Below, piece by piece: positions 28,786 through 39,560 of a stretch of DNA of 64,000 nucleotides (its first letter is position 1; every line of letters begins with the position of its first letter). The translations under genes and the position numbers were made by a program. Under the pieces are notes generated by a model. It saw only the letters and a list, made by a program, of their open reading frames with translations, had not been told where the DNA came from and made no database searches. The DNA comes from Prorocentrum cordatum (lineage: Eukaryota; Sar; Dinophyceae; Prorocentrales; Prorocentraceae): positions 32,501-96,500 of the forward strand of contig CAUYUJ010018311.1 in NCBI GenBank assembly GCA_963575745.1, written 5' to 3'.

Positions 28786-28815
28786 CTGAGGAGGAGGAGG
28801 AGGAGGATCAGTGTA
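28543..28815 (+). repeat. (GGA)n / (GGGA)n / (ATG)n microsatellites
   Basis: GGA runs to 28690, GGGA repeats at 28694-28725, ATG repeats at 28738-28788, then GGA again. Confidence 0.9.
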
Positions 28816-28844
28816 AACCCAAGACTCATCAACGATGTTGAAAT

Positions 28845-29105
28845 GAACCCTCCCCCCAGCATCCCTCTTCGCAGGCCCCTACAAGGGCCCATTTCCACTG
28901 AAGGAATTGCCCCGTTGGGGGACAACCGTATGAACATCCTGAAGCGTGCCAAAGCACCTTTCGCTGGATTTCAACGCCACGAGTTAACCTGACTGCTACG
29001 CCTTGGTAATCGTGAATCGTGCCAGAACACCATTCCTGGGATATCAACACCGCGAATCAACGTAACTGTTGCGCCCTGGCCATCCCCAATCGCTTCAAAA
29101 CAAAT
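28845..29105 (+). repeat. Composite module segment A, copy 2
   Basis: Same order as copy 1: CCCTCTTCGCAGGCCCCTAC, GGGGGACAACCGTATGAACA, then AATCGTGCCAGAACACCATT and ATCAACACCGCGAATCAACG units. Confidence 0.8.
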
Positions 29106-29109
29106 TCTC

Positions 29110-29650
29110 TGGTGCGTGAACCATGGGAACCGATGAACCCCTTGCAAAACTTAAGAACGCATGTGCGCGGCGCTCAAGCGAGAGCCACATTTTGAGAACG
29201 ACCGGCCCCAATCAGTCAAACTCTTGCAAATGTTTGAAACGAGTGCGCGCGGCGCTAAGGCGAGAGCAGATGTTTGAAACCGACCAACCCTCAATCCGTG
29301 AATTTGCTGCAAATGTTCAAAGCGAATGCGCGCGGCGCTAAAGCGAGAGCCACATGTTGAAAACGACCCGCCCTCAATCCGTGAAGCTCTTACAAGTCCT
29401 TACACATGTTTGAAATCAATGTGCGCCACGCCAAGGAAAGAGCCACATTTTGAAATCGGCCCGCCCTCACTTCGTGAAGCGCTTGCAGATGTTTGAAACG
29501 AACGTGCGCGGCGCTCAAGCGAGAGCCACATTCTGAAAACGCCGCCCTCAATCCGTGAAGCTCGTCAATGTTTTGACACATGAGCGCAGCGCTAAGGCGA
29601 GAGACACATGTTCAAAACGGCCCGCCCTCCATATGTGAAACCGTTGTCAG
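29110..29650 (+). repeat. 82-bp satellite array D (best preserved)
   Basis: About six monomers. The GCGCGGCGCT landmark falls at 29165, 29247 and 29330, giving spacings of 82 and 83 bp. Consensus parts: GCGCGGCGCTAAGGCGAGAG, CCACATTTTGAAAACGACCC and GCAAATGTTTGAAACGA. Confidence 0.85.
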
Positions 29651-29760
29651 TTTTTAAGCATGAGGGTCATAAGTGGCGTGGAAGTCTCAGGCGAAACGCC
29701 CGGCCCGCCCTTTCGACCAGCCTCGGGGCTCGACAGGGAGGAGTTATGTATAAGGAAAAT
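29650..29760 (+). repeat. Composite module segment C, copy 2
   Basis: GGGTCATAAGTGGCGTGGAA, CGCCCGGCCCGCCCT and GACAGGGAGGAGTTATGTAT, leading into GGA repeats. Confidence 0.8.
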
Positions 29761-30200
29761 GGAGGAGGAGGAAGAGGAGGAGGAGGAGGAGGAGGAGGAG
29801 AAGGAGGAGGAGGAGGAGAGAAGGAAGTGGAGGAGGAAGAGAAGCAGGCGGAGCAGGAGGATTAGGAGGAGGACGAGGAGGAGGGCGGGAGGGGGATGGA
29901 GGAGGAGGAGGAGGAGGGAGGAGGGGGGGAACAAGGAGGAGGAGGAGGAGGAGGAGGAGGAGGAGGAGGAGTGGGAGCATAGGAGATGAACGTGCGTTGT
30001 CGCGTCACGGGTCCACGCCGAGTGCAATCTCGGCCCTCTGCCTCATTTAACGTCGCTTGCCCCTTACGCCTCGCGGGGGGGCGATTACCCAGGAGGAGGA
30101 GGAGGAGGAGGAGGAGGAGGAGGAGGAGACGGAGGAGGAGGAAGAGGAGGAGGAGGAGGAGAAGAAGGAGAAGAAGGAGGAGGAGGAATGGCGAGAATAC
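29760..30200 (+). repeat. (GGA)n microsatellites in two blocks
   Basis: Blocks 29760-29975 and 30090-30190 separated by a short unique sequence. Poly-Glu/Gly frames on + and Leu/Pro/Ser frames on - are artefacts. Confidence 0.9.
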
Positions 30201-30639
30201 AGAGAGTAGGGGAGGACGACGATGACGGGGAGGACGAGGAGAATGGGAGATGACAAGACGAGGACAAACTAGGAGGCGCCTGTGAGCAGGATGGGGGTTT
30301 GTTTTCTCGGCTCCCCCTCTCCTCTCGACCCCATGTTAGTTATGTGATCCCTGCCGCCTGTGGAACTGCCAGGTCGTGAGTGCCGAGTGCCAAGATGAGG
30401 AGGCAGCGGGAGACATGATGATGAGGAGGACCAGGGCAAACCCAGCATGTAACAACGAGTTTGCAATATACCTCATCTCCAAGCTACTTCTTTGCTCGTT
30501 CCTACAAGCGTTACTTTTCACTGCGTGACGCGTTCTCTCTGACAGACGAACACCCCATGGGCCCGCAATTTAGGCGGGAGCTACGTGTTGGAAGACATTC
30601 CCCTCTGTTACTCGAGCTGTAGACTGCGACAGGGTGGGG

Positions 30640-31060
30640 TCGTACAGTTCAAGGACATACCCAACGACAGCCCCGTCTGGAATGGAGCCGCCCTCCATAC
30701 TTCTCGCTGTTGTACGCACTTAGAGCGAAGTCTCACTCGATAGCCCCATTTGGTCAGGAACCGCCCTCCATCCGTAGAGCCGATGCCCAATCAGGTTGTA
30801 GTTCATACTTGTTGTTTTCAGGAAGTCCCAGGCTAGAGCTTAAACGCAAATAATAAACGACCTGCCCTCCATCCGTGCACTTGTCGGTTTTTGTTAAGTA
30901 GAGTGTGCGCGGCGCCAGGGAGAGAGCCCAGCTCTGAAAACGACTCGCCGTCCATCCGAGTTCTTTCGTTGGAAATGCGTACGGCGAGTTTGCGCGGTGC
31001 CAGCGCAAGAGTCCCATTTTGAGAGCCACCTGCCATCCATCCGTGCAGCTCTTGGAAGCG
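30640..31060 (+). repeat. 82-bp satellite array E, diverged
   Basis: CCGCCCTCCATCCGTAGAGC, GTGCGCGGCGCCAGGGAGAG and GTTTGCGCGGTGCCAGCGCA monomers at about 75-85 bp. Confidence 0.7.
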
Positions 31061-31255
31061 TCAAGCTTCAATATCGTAAACGATGAGGAAGCTTCAGGCT
31101 AAACGCCTGGCCCGCCCTGACGACACATCTGGTGGTGCGACAGGGAGGGGCTATCTGCAAGGAAGATGGATGGAGGATGGAAGCCTCGGCGGAGGAGGAG
31201 AAGGAGAGGGGGGAGAAGGAGGAGGAGGAGGAGGAGGAGGAGGCGAAGGAGGACA
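31060..31255 (+). repeat. Composite module segment C, copy 3, with GGA tract
   Basis: CAAGCTTCAATATCGTAAAC, CGCCTGGCCCGCCCTGACGA and GACAGGGAGGGGCTATCTGC, followed by GGAGGAGGAGG to 31255. Confidence 0.8.
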
Positions 31256-31261
31256 ATTGTC

Positions 31262-31515
31262 ATCCCTCCAGGATCCCTTTTCATAGGCCCCTACGCGGGT
31301 TCGTTTCCATTGAGGGAAGTGCCGCGTTGGGAGACAACCGTGTGGAAATACTGAATCGTGCCGAAGTATCATGCTCAATATTGGACGCCACGAATCAACT
31401 TCACTGTCGCGTCTTGACGATCCTGCATCGTGCAAGAACACCATTCCTAGGACTCCAGCACCGCGAATGAACGTAACGGTTGCGCCCTGATAATCTCGAA
31501 TCGCTCCAACACCGT
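31262..31515 (+). repeat. Composite module segment A, copy 3
   Basis: CCCTCCAGGATCCCTTTTCA, GGGAGACAACCGTGTGGAAA, then AATCGTGCCGAAGTATCATG and CAGCACCGCGAATGAACGTA, same order as copies 1 and 2. Confidence 0.8.
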
Positions 31516-31529
31516 TCCTGGCCCCTCCA

Positions 31530-31990
31530 ACTATGAGACTCAGGGTAACTCTTGTAACGTGTTAAAACTCGTGCGCGCGACGCTAAGGCGATAGCCACAT
31601 TTTGGAAAGGAACCGCCTTCAATCCTTGAAGCTCTTGCAATTGACGAATATTCGCTGCGCTAATGCGAGACCCACATCTTGAAAACGGACCGCCCTCAGT
31701 CTGTGAAGTCTACGCAGTGTCCTAGAACGAATGTGCGCGGCGCTAAGGCGAGAGCCACATCTTAAAAACCACCCGCCCTCCATTTGTAAACATGTTGCCA
31801 TGTTTGAAGGTTCAGGCTCATAAGTGGTAAGGCAGTCACAGGCGATCTGCCCAGCCCGCTCTTCCGACTGGCCTCGGGGTGCGACAGGGAGGAGTTATTC
31901 ATAAGGAACAGGAGCGGAGGGATACGAGGGAGAGGGAGGAGGAGGAGAAGGAGGAGGAGGAGGAGGAGGAGGAGGAGGAGGAGAAGGAAG
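31530..31990 (+). repeat. 82-bp satellite array F, segment C copy 4 and GGA tract
   Basis: Satellite monomers to 31800 (GTGCGCGGCGCTAAGGCGAG at 31732), then TTCAGGCTCATAAGTGGTAA and GACAGGGAGGAGTTATTCAT, then GGA to 31990. This is the fourth complete or partial module in tandem order. Confidence 0.8.
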
Positions 31991-31998
31991 AGGCGCGA

Positions 31999-32192
31999 GT
32001 GTGCCGAGGCCGCCTGGTGCTACAGCCCATCGGGCTTCTCGCCGGGGCACCTCCGCGCGCTCCGGGACTTCGCCTCCGAGCACTGGGCGCCCCTCTTCGA
32101 CGGCCTCTTGCCCGCGCGCCTGGACCACACGGGTCCTGCGGCAGGCGCGTGCCACCTCGGCGTGGCGGCGGAGCGGGCGCGGGCGTTCAGGG
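31999..32192 (+). CDS. Exon-like island (CYSPSGFSPGHLRALRDFAS)
   Basis: The frame reads ECAEAAWCYSPSGFSPGHL, RALRDFASEHWAPLFDGLLP, ARLDHTGPAAGACHLGVAAE and RARAF, about 64 codons with almost all third positions G or C. This is the best coding signal between 15 and 37 kb. It lies directly after a GGA tract and ends at GTTCAGGGTTGAAC, a variant of the palindrome seen at 9682. Family not recognised. Confidence 0.45.
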
Positions 32193-32221
32193 TTGAACAC
32201 CCCCATAACCCCAGCCAGGAC

Positions 32222-32413
32222 CTCCTCCTCCTCTCTCTTTCCTACTCACTCCTCCTCATTATCCTCCTCCTCCTCCTCTCCTCCTCTCCTCCTCCCCCTC
32301 CGCCTCCTCCTGCCTCCTCCTCCTCCTCCTCTCCTCCTCCGCCTCCTCCTCTGCCTCCTCCTCCTCTCCTCCCTCCTCCTCCTCCTCCTCATCATCATCA
32401 TCATCATCATCAT

Positions 32414-32471
<58 letters not shown>

Positions 32472-32673
32472 GGTGTCTCTTCTTCCTATACCTCCTCCTA
32501 CTTGTTCTCCTCGTCCTCCGCTTCATCCTCCTCATCTTCATCTTCATCTTCATCATCATCGTCATCATCATCATCACCATCTTTCATCAACCTCATCAGC
32601 AGCATCACCATCATCAGCATCATCAAATGAAGCAGCATCATCATCAGCCATCACCCATCATCATTACCACCAC

Positions 32674-32751
<78 letters not shown>

Positions 32752-32763
32752 TATCATCATCAC

Positions 32764-32857
<94 letters not shown>

Positions 32858-33125
32858 ATCGCCATCATCATCCTCACCCTCGTCCTCATCCGCATCTTCT
32901 TCTTCCTCCTCTTCCTCCTCGGGGCCCTCCTCCTCCTCCTCCCCAGGTTTTCGTCTTCCGCCTCCTCCTCCTCCTTCTCCTCAGGTTCTCTTCCTCCTCC
33001 TCTTCCGCCTCCTCCTTCTCTTCCTGATCCTCCTCCTCGGGCTCAATTTCTCATCCACCTCCTCACCATCATCCTCGTCCTCATCCTCATCCTATTACTC
33101 CTCCTCCTGCTCCCGCATCCTCCTC
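32222..33125 (+). repeat. (CCT)n, (CAT)n and (CGT)n microsatellites, 0.9 kb
   Basis: CCT to 32390, CAT at 32390-32470 and 32660-32820, CGT at 32718-32750, alternating CATCGT to 32860, then CCT-rich to 33125. Poly-His, poly-Ile and poly-Met frames here are not genes. Confidence 0.9.
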
Positions 33126-33129
33126 GTCG

Positions 33130-34025
33130 CGCCCCTGTTCCTCGGGTTCTCTTCCTTCACCACGTTTTTGTGCGTTGGCCAGGCCTTATGTGTGCACATG
33201 CGGCGCCCTTGCAGTGGAAGGATGTCAACGAGTCGGGTCAAAAAAGGCACATGGCGGGCGCCGCGGAAAATGACAGAGTGCGAGCGTAGGACGATACTGT
33301 TAGTGAGAGTAGGCGCCTGCGAGGTGGGACGACACTCACCTTTGTGGAAGGCAACAGCAGCAGGAACGATATTCAATAGCGGTAACAGCCTTAAGATCGT
33401 TGGTGGGTGTCGCCGCAGCAGGCCAGATAGAGAAGGACGGCACGGACCTTAGCAAGTAACGAGGTATGAGTGCATTGGGTGGCGACGTCGTTGTAGAACA
33501 ACATCTGTGCACAGAGTAGCTCCGTCGACATCATCGCGAAATAACGCAGCGCATCTCGGAGTTGGGGCCACAGAAGCGCTTGGGAGGGTCGACTACCGCG
33601 CTGCCTTCTTGAGCCCCAAGGGGACCTCGGCATTACCATATTGCTAGTGCCGATTCCATTCTCCGAGGAGCTTATCCACCGCCTTATCACCCTGAAGTGG
33701 TAGCCCGTCCTCTCCCATCAATTGCGGGAGGGGGTCGTGTCTTTGCAGTACTTGTGCGCAGCTTTCCCCCCCTTCGCTTCAGCGCCCCTGGCACGTTCTC
33801 TCCATCTCTGCAAACGGTCCTTGGCGGCTTCGCGGATCACAAACGCAGCCTGTCAATGTCAGCCAGTGCCCGCTCAAAGCGTTCAACGGCAGCCACGTGC
33901 CAACGCCAAATCAATAACTTCACAGAGCCGTCGCCTGGGTAGATACAGGTTTGTGTACTCCACCGCCACCCTCCGATGATGACACCCGCCTCCCCCAGAA
34001 TGCCTGGCTGGTACGAGCGCTGCTC
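33130..34025 (+). other. No gene recognised
   Basis: Mixed unique sequence. A minus-strand frame at 33391-33690 with LRDALRYFAMMSTELLC is weakly coding-like but matches nothing known to me. No splice structure could be assigned. Confidence 0.4.
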
Positions 34026-34029
34026 GTGG

Positions 34030-34232
34030 TACAAGCAATGGAGGTGAGGGGTGAGGGTGAAAACTGCAGTTCGGGGTCAGACCATGTGGGGACTCAAGTG
34101 TGCACGCGGTGTGTGTGTGTGTGTGTGTGTGCTGCGGTAGGGTGTTAAGATTTACCCCTAACCTGCAGAAAAGAAAGCATGCAATCCTCGGGCTGCGACC
34201 CAGGGTGTTGCAGGATTACCCCGAACCTGCGT

Positions 34233-34263
<31 letters not shown>

Positions 34264-34310
34264 GGTGCCACCAGCGTGTCAGGGCCGCGCGGAAGGTGGA
34301 GGTGCAACGC
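34030..34310 (+). repeat. About 1-kb-spaced direct repeat, copy 1
   Basis: CAGTTCGGGGTCAGACC, CTCAAGTGTGCACGCGGTG, AGAAAAGAAAGCATGCAATC and GAGGTGCCACCAGCGTGTCA recur in the same order at 35040-35270. This copy has extra GT (34110-34130) and GA (34233-34264) microsatellites. Confidence 0.8.
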
Positions 34311-35039
34311 TCACCAGTGATGTATGTCTGAAACAAAAGCATGGAGAACAAGAAGGCAGTGGGCATACATTGCTTCAAGTGGCCACGTTCCTGGGTGAGT
34401 ATGCCAGAGATGAGACAAAGCAGCTAAAGCGCGTAGTGAAGCAGTTCTTGAAGTGTTGCTTTGGATTGTTGCGTAGGGTGCATTGCTAGCATAGTGGGAG
34501 GTGCTGCAACGGACGGTGTGCAGCGAGAATCCCACAACTGTAACGTGGGCATAGTGTTCACGTGTCCAGGGTTGTGGAGCAAAAAAGCTAGACTGCATGC
34601 ACATCGCTTCAAGCTTCGTAGCGACAGTACGGCTGGACAAGTCAAAATTGTAAAGACTCTCGTGCCAGCAGCAGGCCCGCTCTTTTAGCCAACAGTAGGC
34701 CCGCGCTTTGGTTCCTAGGTGGAGGGGCCACCGGACAAGGAAATAATGAACACTGGTGTAATACGAGTCAGCGTTGAAGTATCTGGTGGCTACTGAGCAT
34801 ATGGACGCAGCATGTACCTCTGAAAGACGACACAAAACAAGGCACCAGAGATTCAGTACAAGCTGCTTCAAGTAGGCACCTGCTGTTGCTGAGGCTGGCC
34901 TGTGAGGTCGGCCAGGCAAAGTTTGTAACCAGTGTGGTAAGGACAGGCTAAAACGTGGCGTGATAACGCCAAACGGGCTGGGGCTGTCCTGTGGTCCTTC
35001 AGTGACCGCCAATCCACGCGTTGCTTATGGTAAAACAAC

Positions 35040-35270
35040 GGAGGTGAGGGTTGAAAAAACAGCAGTTCGGGGTCGGACCCTGTGTGGACCCAAGTGTGCA
35101 CGGCGTGTGTTGCGGTAGGGCTTTTAAGGCTTACCCCAAACCGACAGAAAAGAAAGCAGGCAATCTTCGGGCTGCGACCCAAGGCTTTGCAGGATAACCC
35201 CGAACTTGCGTAAAGAGAGAGGTGCCACCAGCGTGTCGGGGCCGCGCGGAAGGGAGGGTGCAGGGCATCA
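35040..35270 (+). repeat. About 1-kb-spaced direct repeat, copy 2
   Basis: CAGTTCGGGGTCGGACC, CCCAAGTGTGCACGGCGTG, AGAAAAGAAAGCAGGCAATC and GAGGTGCCACCAGCGTGTCG. Lacks the GT expansion of copy 1. A CCT tract follows at 35285-35355. Confidence 0.8.
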
Positions 35271-35689
35271 GGGAGTGTCCTCCACCACCTCCTCCTACTC
35301 CTCCTCCTCCTCCCTCCTCGTGCATCCTCCTCCTCCTCCTCCTCCTCCTCCTCCGCCGTTTTGCGTGCTCGCCAGCCGTCCTTCCCCATCACCCCCAACT
35401 ATGACCCCCCGCTCCCGACCTAGTGCTCCAGGGGGTCCTGGCTGGGGGTGGGGGTGCTGTTTGAGGTTCTCAGTGGCGAAAAAGCCATTCTTACCCCCCC
35501 AGCCAGGACCCCTGGATCACAATGTCGAGAGAAGGGGTCCTGGCTGTGGGTGGGAGTGGGTTGTGGTGTCCTCATCTGCTGGCTTGTTTTGGGCCTGGGG
35601 GCCCTCAGACAGCAACCGACGGCCGATGACGAGAAAGTCAGTCGAAAGATGAGGTCGACAGCCCCTGGCGACCTCCGAGAGCGGATGCT

Positions 35690-35865
35690 TTTCAATGTTG
35701 AATGTTTCACGCGGTGTCGAAAGCCAGGGCCACACGTCGTCGTGGCAGGAGCTTGCCGCAGGTTGGGCGTTGTTAGAATGTGGTTCGCGTTCGACGCCCA
35801 CGCCGGAGAAGCGATGGTTGTCAGGAGGAGGAGGAGGAGGAGGAGGAGGAGGAGGAGCTATAAAT
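35690..35865 (+). repeat. Decayed palindrome repeat copy and GGA tract
   Basis: TTTTCAATGTTGAATGTTTC, CGCGGTGTCGAAAGCCAGG and CACGTCGTCGTGGCAGGAGC align with 9680-9770, but the palindrome is broken. GGA microsatellite at 35826-35855. Confidence 0.55.
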
Positions 35866-36664
35866 CATATTGCTCGCATCAGGAGCAGGATGATTATCCG
35901 AAATCAAGGTTTGGGATGTCGTTGGCCCTTCCGAGGCTTCCAGGAGGCTTCTCGCCGCCACGGCTGGATTCCCCTCGAAGTTCTAGTCGGAACACACCCT
36001 GGGCAGGTCGACGGGGCGATTTTCGCAATCAGCAATCCCGACGATTGGCTCTTTATAGCCTATGATAGGTTCCCATCGGCCAATGCACAGGCTATGTATA
36101 GGCCTGCCATAGGCTTGTGGACAGGCCATCCACAGGCCTAAGGAAGAGGAGCAGCTGGAGGGCGAGGAGCAGCCGAGCATCTGCGCAGCAGCACTAGGGT
36201 GAGGAGCAGCTGATCAGTTGAGCAGGAACGGTTGCGCAGGAGCTGGAAGATGAGGAACGATTGCGAGGGTGACTCGAGCGGTGATTATCATGCCCCACTT
36301 CCATAACTCATGACTCGAGTAATGGCCCGATGACCAAGCCAGCAGGGTGGGGGATCGGTTCGGGCAAGCAGGCACTTCTTACATAATGGGGGGCGTCCTC
36401 CTCCACCTCGGCCTTGTTCTCGCTCCCTCCCCTGCCGCGACAAGAGACAATGAGGGCACCTTTCCCCCCACCCTCCCCGCCTGCTCAGGGGACCTGTGCA
36501 TGGGTAATCCGCGACCCCCCTGTCGCTAAGGACAAGTCTCCAACCTCCATCGGCGAGCTCAAGGCTTCCTTCGACGGGGCCATTGTTGCGGGGTACAACA
36601 TTTTGTACTACGCCTCTTGCGAGTTGGGCCGTTTAATGTCCACCAACCTGCAACACCAATAACG

Positions 36665-36730
36665 ATCTCTTGAAACACGTGATCAACCCCTCCCGATCAT
36701 GTGGCCAGTTCACGCCATCTGCTTGCCATG
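36665..36730 (+). repeat. Short dispersed repeat (CCCGATCATGTGGCCAGTTCA)
   Basis: CACGTGATC, CCCGATCATGTGGCCAGTTC and ACGCCATCTGCTTG align with 44628-44690 (CCCGATCACGTGGCTGGTTC, ACGTCATCAGCTTG). Confidence 0.55.
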
Positions 36731-36894
36731 GATCCGTGCCAGCGTGAGTCCCAAACAATGGGTTCTTGCACTACGCGGGCGGTGCTATAGCTTCGGCCAT
36801 AAGACGTTAGGAAGTCGACGCTCCCCCCACACGTAGAACCTTCTCGACAGTTTTCTGGTTGGTCTTGGGCCCGACTGCGATGGGTTCGCATCCG

Positions 36895-37350
36895 CTAGCG
36901 ATATGTGTATTGATGCATGCATACATGTATGCATGTATGCATGTTTGTGTGCATGCATGTATGTATGTATGCATGTAGGTATGTATGTACGTATATGGAT
37001 GTACGTAAATACGTGTGTACTGGTGTGGTGTGATGTGGTAGGTTATGCGTGTATGTCATGTATGTAAGGTATGCATGTATGCACGTTGTATGTAGGTAGG
37101 TACGTATGTGTGTATGCGTGTGTGACTGTAGGCAGGTATGGACGGATGTATGGGTGTGTGTACTTATGTATGCATGCATGAATGCACGTATGTATGCACG
37201 ATACATGCATTATACATGTACGTACACATGTACATGCATGCGTGCATGCGTATATGCATGCATGTACGTTTGTATGTATGTATGCATGCATGCATGCATG
37301 CATGTATGTATGTATGTGTATGTATGTGTGTATGTATGTGTATATGTCTA
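36895..37350 (+). repeat. (TGTA)n/(TGCA)n microsatellite
   Basis: About 450 bp of TGTATGTATGCATGCATG with transitions. Frames with Met/Cys/Val repeats are artefacts. Confidence 0.9.
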
Positions 37351-37477
37351 TATTTTCCCTACCTTGGCTCTGCCTAGAAGGGTTCTTACTCTCTTGGCTT
37401 AAAGGGGCCGGGCAGTGGGCTCCGCCCCGGGCGGTTCCCCCAGGATCCGCCCCGCGGTTCCCCCAGTTGCGTCCCCT

Positions 37478-37910
37478 TATCTTAGCGTTGCTTATCTCAT
37501 CTTAGCTTAGCTTATTTCATCTTAGCTTAGCTTAGCTTCATCTTAGCTCAGGTTTATCTTAGCTTAGCTTACCTTCATCTTAGCTTCGCTGAGCTTTAGG
37601 ATAGCAGAGCACAGCATAGCATAGCATAGCGTAGCATAGCATAGCGCAGCACAGCATATCATAGCATAGCCTAGCATAGCATAGCATCGCGCAGCATAGC
37701 ATAGCATAGCATAGCATAGCGCAGCACAGCACAGCACAACATATCACAGCGCAGCATAGCATAGCAGAGCAGAGCAGAGCATAGCATAGCATAGCAGCAA
37801 AACAAAGGCAAAGCAACAGCAGCGACAGCAAAGCAAAGCACAAGCAACGCAAAGCAAAGCAAAGCAAAGCAAAAGCAGAAGCAAAGCAAAGGAAAGGCAA
37901 AACAAAAGCA
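37478..37910 (+). repeat. Pentamer tracts (CTTAG)n and (CATAG)n
   Basis: TAGCTTAGCTTCATCTTAGC to 37590, ATAGCATAGCATAGCGCAGC to 37795, then AAAGCAAAGCAAAGC to 37910. It immediately precedes the ORF at 38027. Confidence 0.9.
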
Positions 37911-38026
37911 ATGTGCGACAGATGCCGAGCTAGCCTCGAAGGCCGGACCGGAGCCCCCGCAAGCAGTGCCTTCCGTAACAATTTCGGCTCAAGTCCGGAG
38001 GCTTTGCCACACAGCCGCCCGCGTTC

Positions 38027-38935
38027 ATGCCCCGAGGTTGGCGGAGTGAGGCGTTCAGCGGTGCTGCACAGCCCGCCTCGGCACCAGGTGGTGCTGCACA
38101 GCCCACCCAGCTTGTTGTGGCCATCGATGTGGGCGACGTCGCGTCCAAGCGGAACGACGATCAGCGGGTTGAAGGCAGCAAGATGTACACGGCTATCGAG
38201 GATGGCTTCTGGGCGTTCGTTGTGCTCTTTGCGGCTGAGTACGGCCTGCAAGATATGCACGTCATCAGTCGCACGACGCGGGGCACGTGGTACTCGCACG
38301 ATGCCCGCCTGGGCAGGGTAGAGGCGTTGGTCGTCAGGCTGATCCGGAGCGCAGGCTTGCTCGAGATGGGGATGCCTGGCGCGAACATCCATTTGACGTC
38401 TGAGAAGAGCGGGGGGGATGGAAAGGGTGTTGCTTCTCGGCACTTGCAGCTGACCCACCTGCTCGACAACGATCTCGAGCGCTTGTGGAGTGTCTTGAAC
38501 GGCGGAGTTGGCAACTCGGGCCTGTCGATCAGGCGGAGCAAGGGCCGCGTCATCCAGTGCACGCGCGTCCGCCCTGTGCGCAGCAGGCGGTGGTTCGATG
38601 AAGACGACGACTGGCTGGAAAGGTGCGACTCGCGGTTCCGGGTTGCCGAATACTTCCAGCTTGGGCCACTGCAAAAGCAAACGCAAAAGCAAGAGCAAAA
38701 GCAAAGGCAAGGCAACGCAAATCAACAACAAAACCAACGCGAAAGTGTAGATGTATATGTAGATGTAGGTGTAGGTGTAGATGTAGATGTAAATGTAGGT
38801 GTCGATCTAGGTGTAGATGTAGATGTAGATGTGCGTATCGCTGTTGATGTAGATGTAGATGCAGGTGTAGATGTTAATGTAGCTGTCGGTGTAGATGCAG
38901 ATGTTGCTTTCCTAGATGCTCCAACTCCTAGGTAG
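38027..38935 (+). CDS. Single-exon ORF, HAD-like hydrolase domain (tentative), microsatellite C-terminus
   Basis: ATG at 38027; 302 codons with strong GC third-position bias to about residue 215. VVAIDVGDVASKR near residue 30 could be HAD motif I (DxD-like), MHVISRTTRGTW near 77 motif II (Ser/Thr), and GGDGKGVASRHLQLTHLLDN near 130 motif III Lys plus acidic motif IV; LERLWSVL follows. HAD enzymes are phosphatases or related hydrolases, but the assignment rests on motif order only, and DVGD is not a perfect DxD. Residues after about 220 are KQ-repeat and (DV)n from a GATGTA microsatellite, so the natural C-terminus was probably overwritten or extended. Simple repeats on both sides and no introns suggest a captured or retroposed copy; a normal gene is also possible. 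Confidence 0.5.
   Translation: MPRGWRSEAFSGAAQPASAPGGAAQPTQLVVAIDVGDVASKRNDDQRVEGSKMYTAIEDGFWAFVVLFAAEYGLQDMHVISRTTRGTWYSHDARLGRVEALVVRLIRSAGLLEMGMPGANIHLTSEKSGGDGKGVASRHLQLTHLLDNDLERLWSVLNGGVGNSGLSIRRSKGRVIQCTRVRPVRSRRWFDEDDDWLERCDSRFRVAEYFQLGPLQKQTQKQEQKQRQGNANQQQNQRESVDVYVDVGVGVDVDVNVGVDLGVDVDVDVRIAVDVDVDAGVDVNVAVGVDADVAFLDAPTPR
38670..38930 (+). repeat. (AAAGC)n and (GATGTA)n at the ORF 3' end
   Basis: AAAGCAAACGCAAAAGC to 38735, then GTAGATGTAGATGTAGGTG to 38930. Both stay in frame with the ORF because the unit is 6 bp. Confidence 0.85.
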
Positions 38936-39259
38936 GGTCGCACTGGGATAATTTGTGTATATTAGCGCGCGCGTGCTACGTACATACACATACACGTAAG
39001 TATGTTTACGCAAAACTGCACTTTCGCTTCGCGACATGCACCTTGGCCATTGAAGCTCGGCGTACAAGCGAAAGGGCAGGGAGGTAAAACAGAACACCCC
39101 GTGATAACTACGTAGTGCATTTGTTTCTGACGTCGCCGTTGCAACGATGCGAATTGTTGTCCATTCCTCATGTTTCCTCTTCCTGCCCCTCATTCTCGCC
39201 GTGCCCTGCGAGCGCTTCCCCATCCTCAGCCCTTCTCGCGGGGCCTCCCTCTCGGATAG

Positions 39260-39560
39260 CCTATGGGGGGCCTCGCGAAAGTTCGCAAGGACTTCTTGGG
39301 GCCTTCTGGAGGCCCCCTGTGCGTCTTCTGGGGGCCTCTGGGGGCTTCTTCGGGCCACCCTGCTTCAACCGCGGTCTCCCTGAACGACTGCGTCACGATT
39401 TGGAATTATTCGGGGACGTATTGGGGCCATCTTGGGCCGTCGTTGAGCTCTCTTCGGGCCGTCTTGGGGCCCTGTTGGGCCGTCCTGGGGCTCTCCTGGA
39501 TTGCCTGGAATCCTTTTCGGGTAGTTCCGGGGAGTTTTTCGGGCCTCCTGGGCGATTTCG
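39260..39560 (+). repeat. Degenerate TCTTGGGGCCATCTTGGGCC repeat
   Basis: Irregular 15-30 bp units built on CTTGGGGCC and GGGCCGTC. Similar tracts occur at 430-520, 4430-4560, 39650-39730 and 43840-44040. Confidence 0.6.

Noticed and set aside
32108-33289. 393-residue + strand ORF with poly-His/Ile/Val
   Set aside because: Only the first 30 codons belong to an exon-like island; the rest is CCT and CAT microsatellite.
36895-37402. Cys/Met/Val-rich small proteins
   Set aside because: Translation of the TGTA/TGCA microsatellite.
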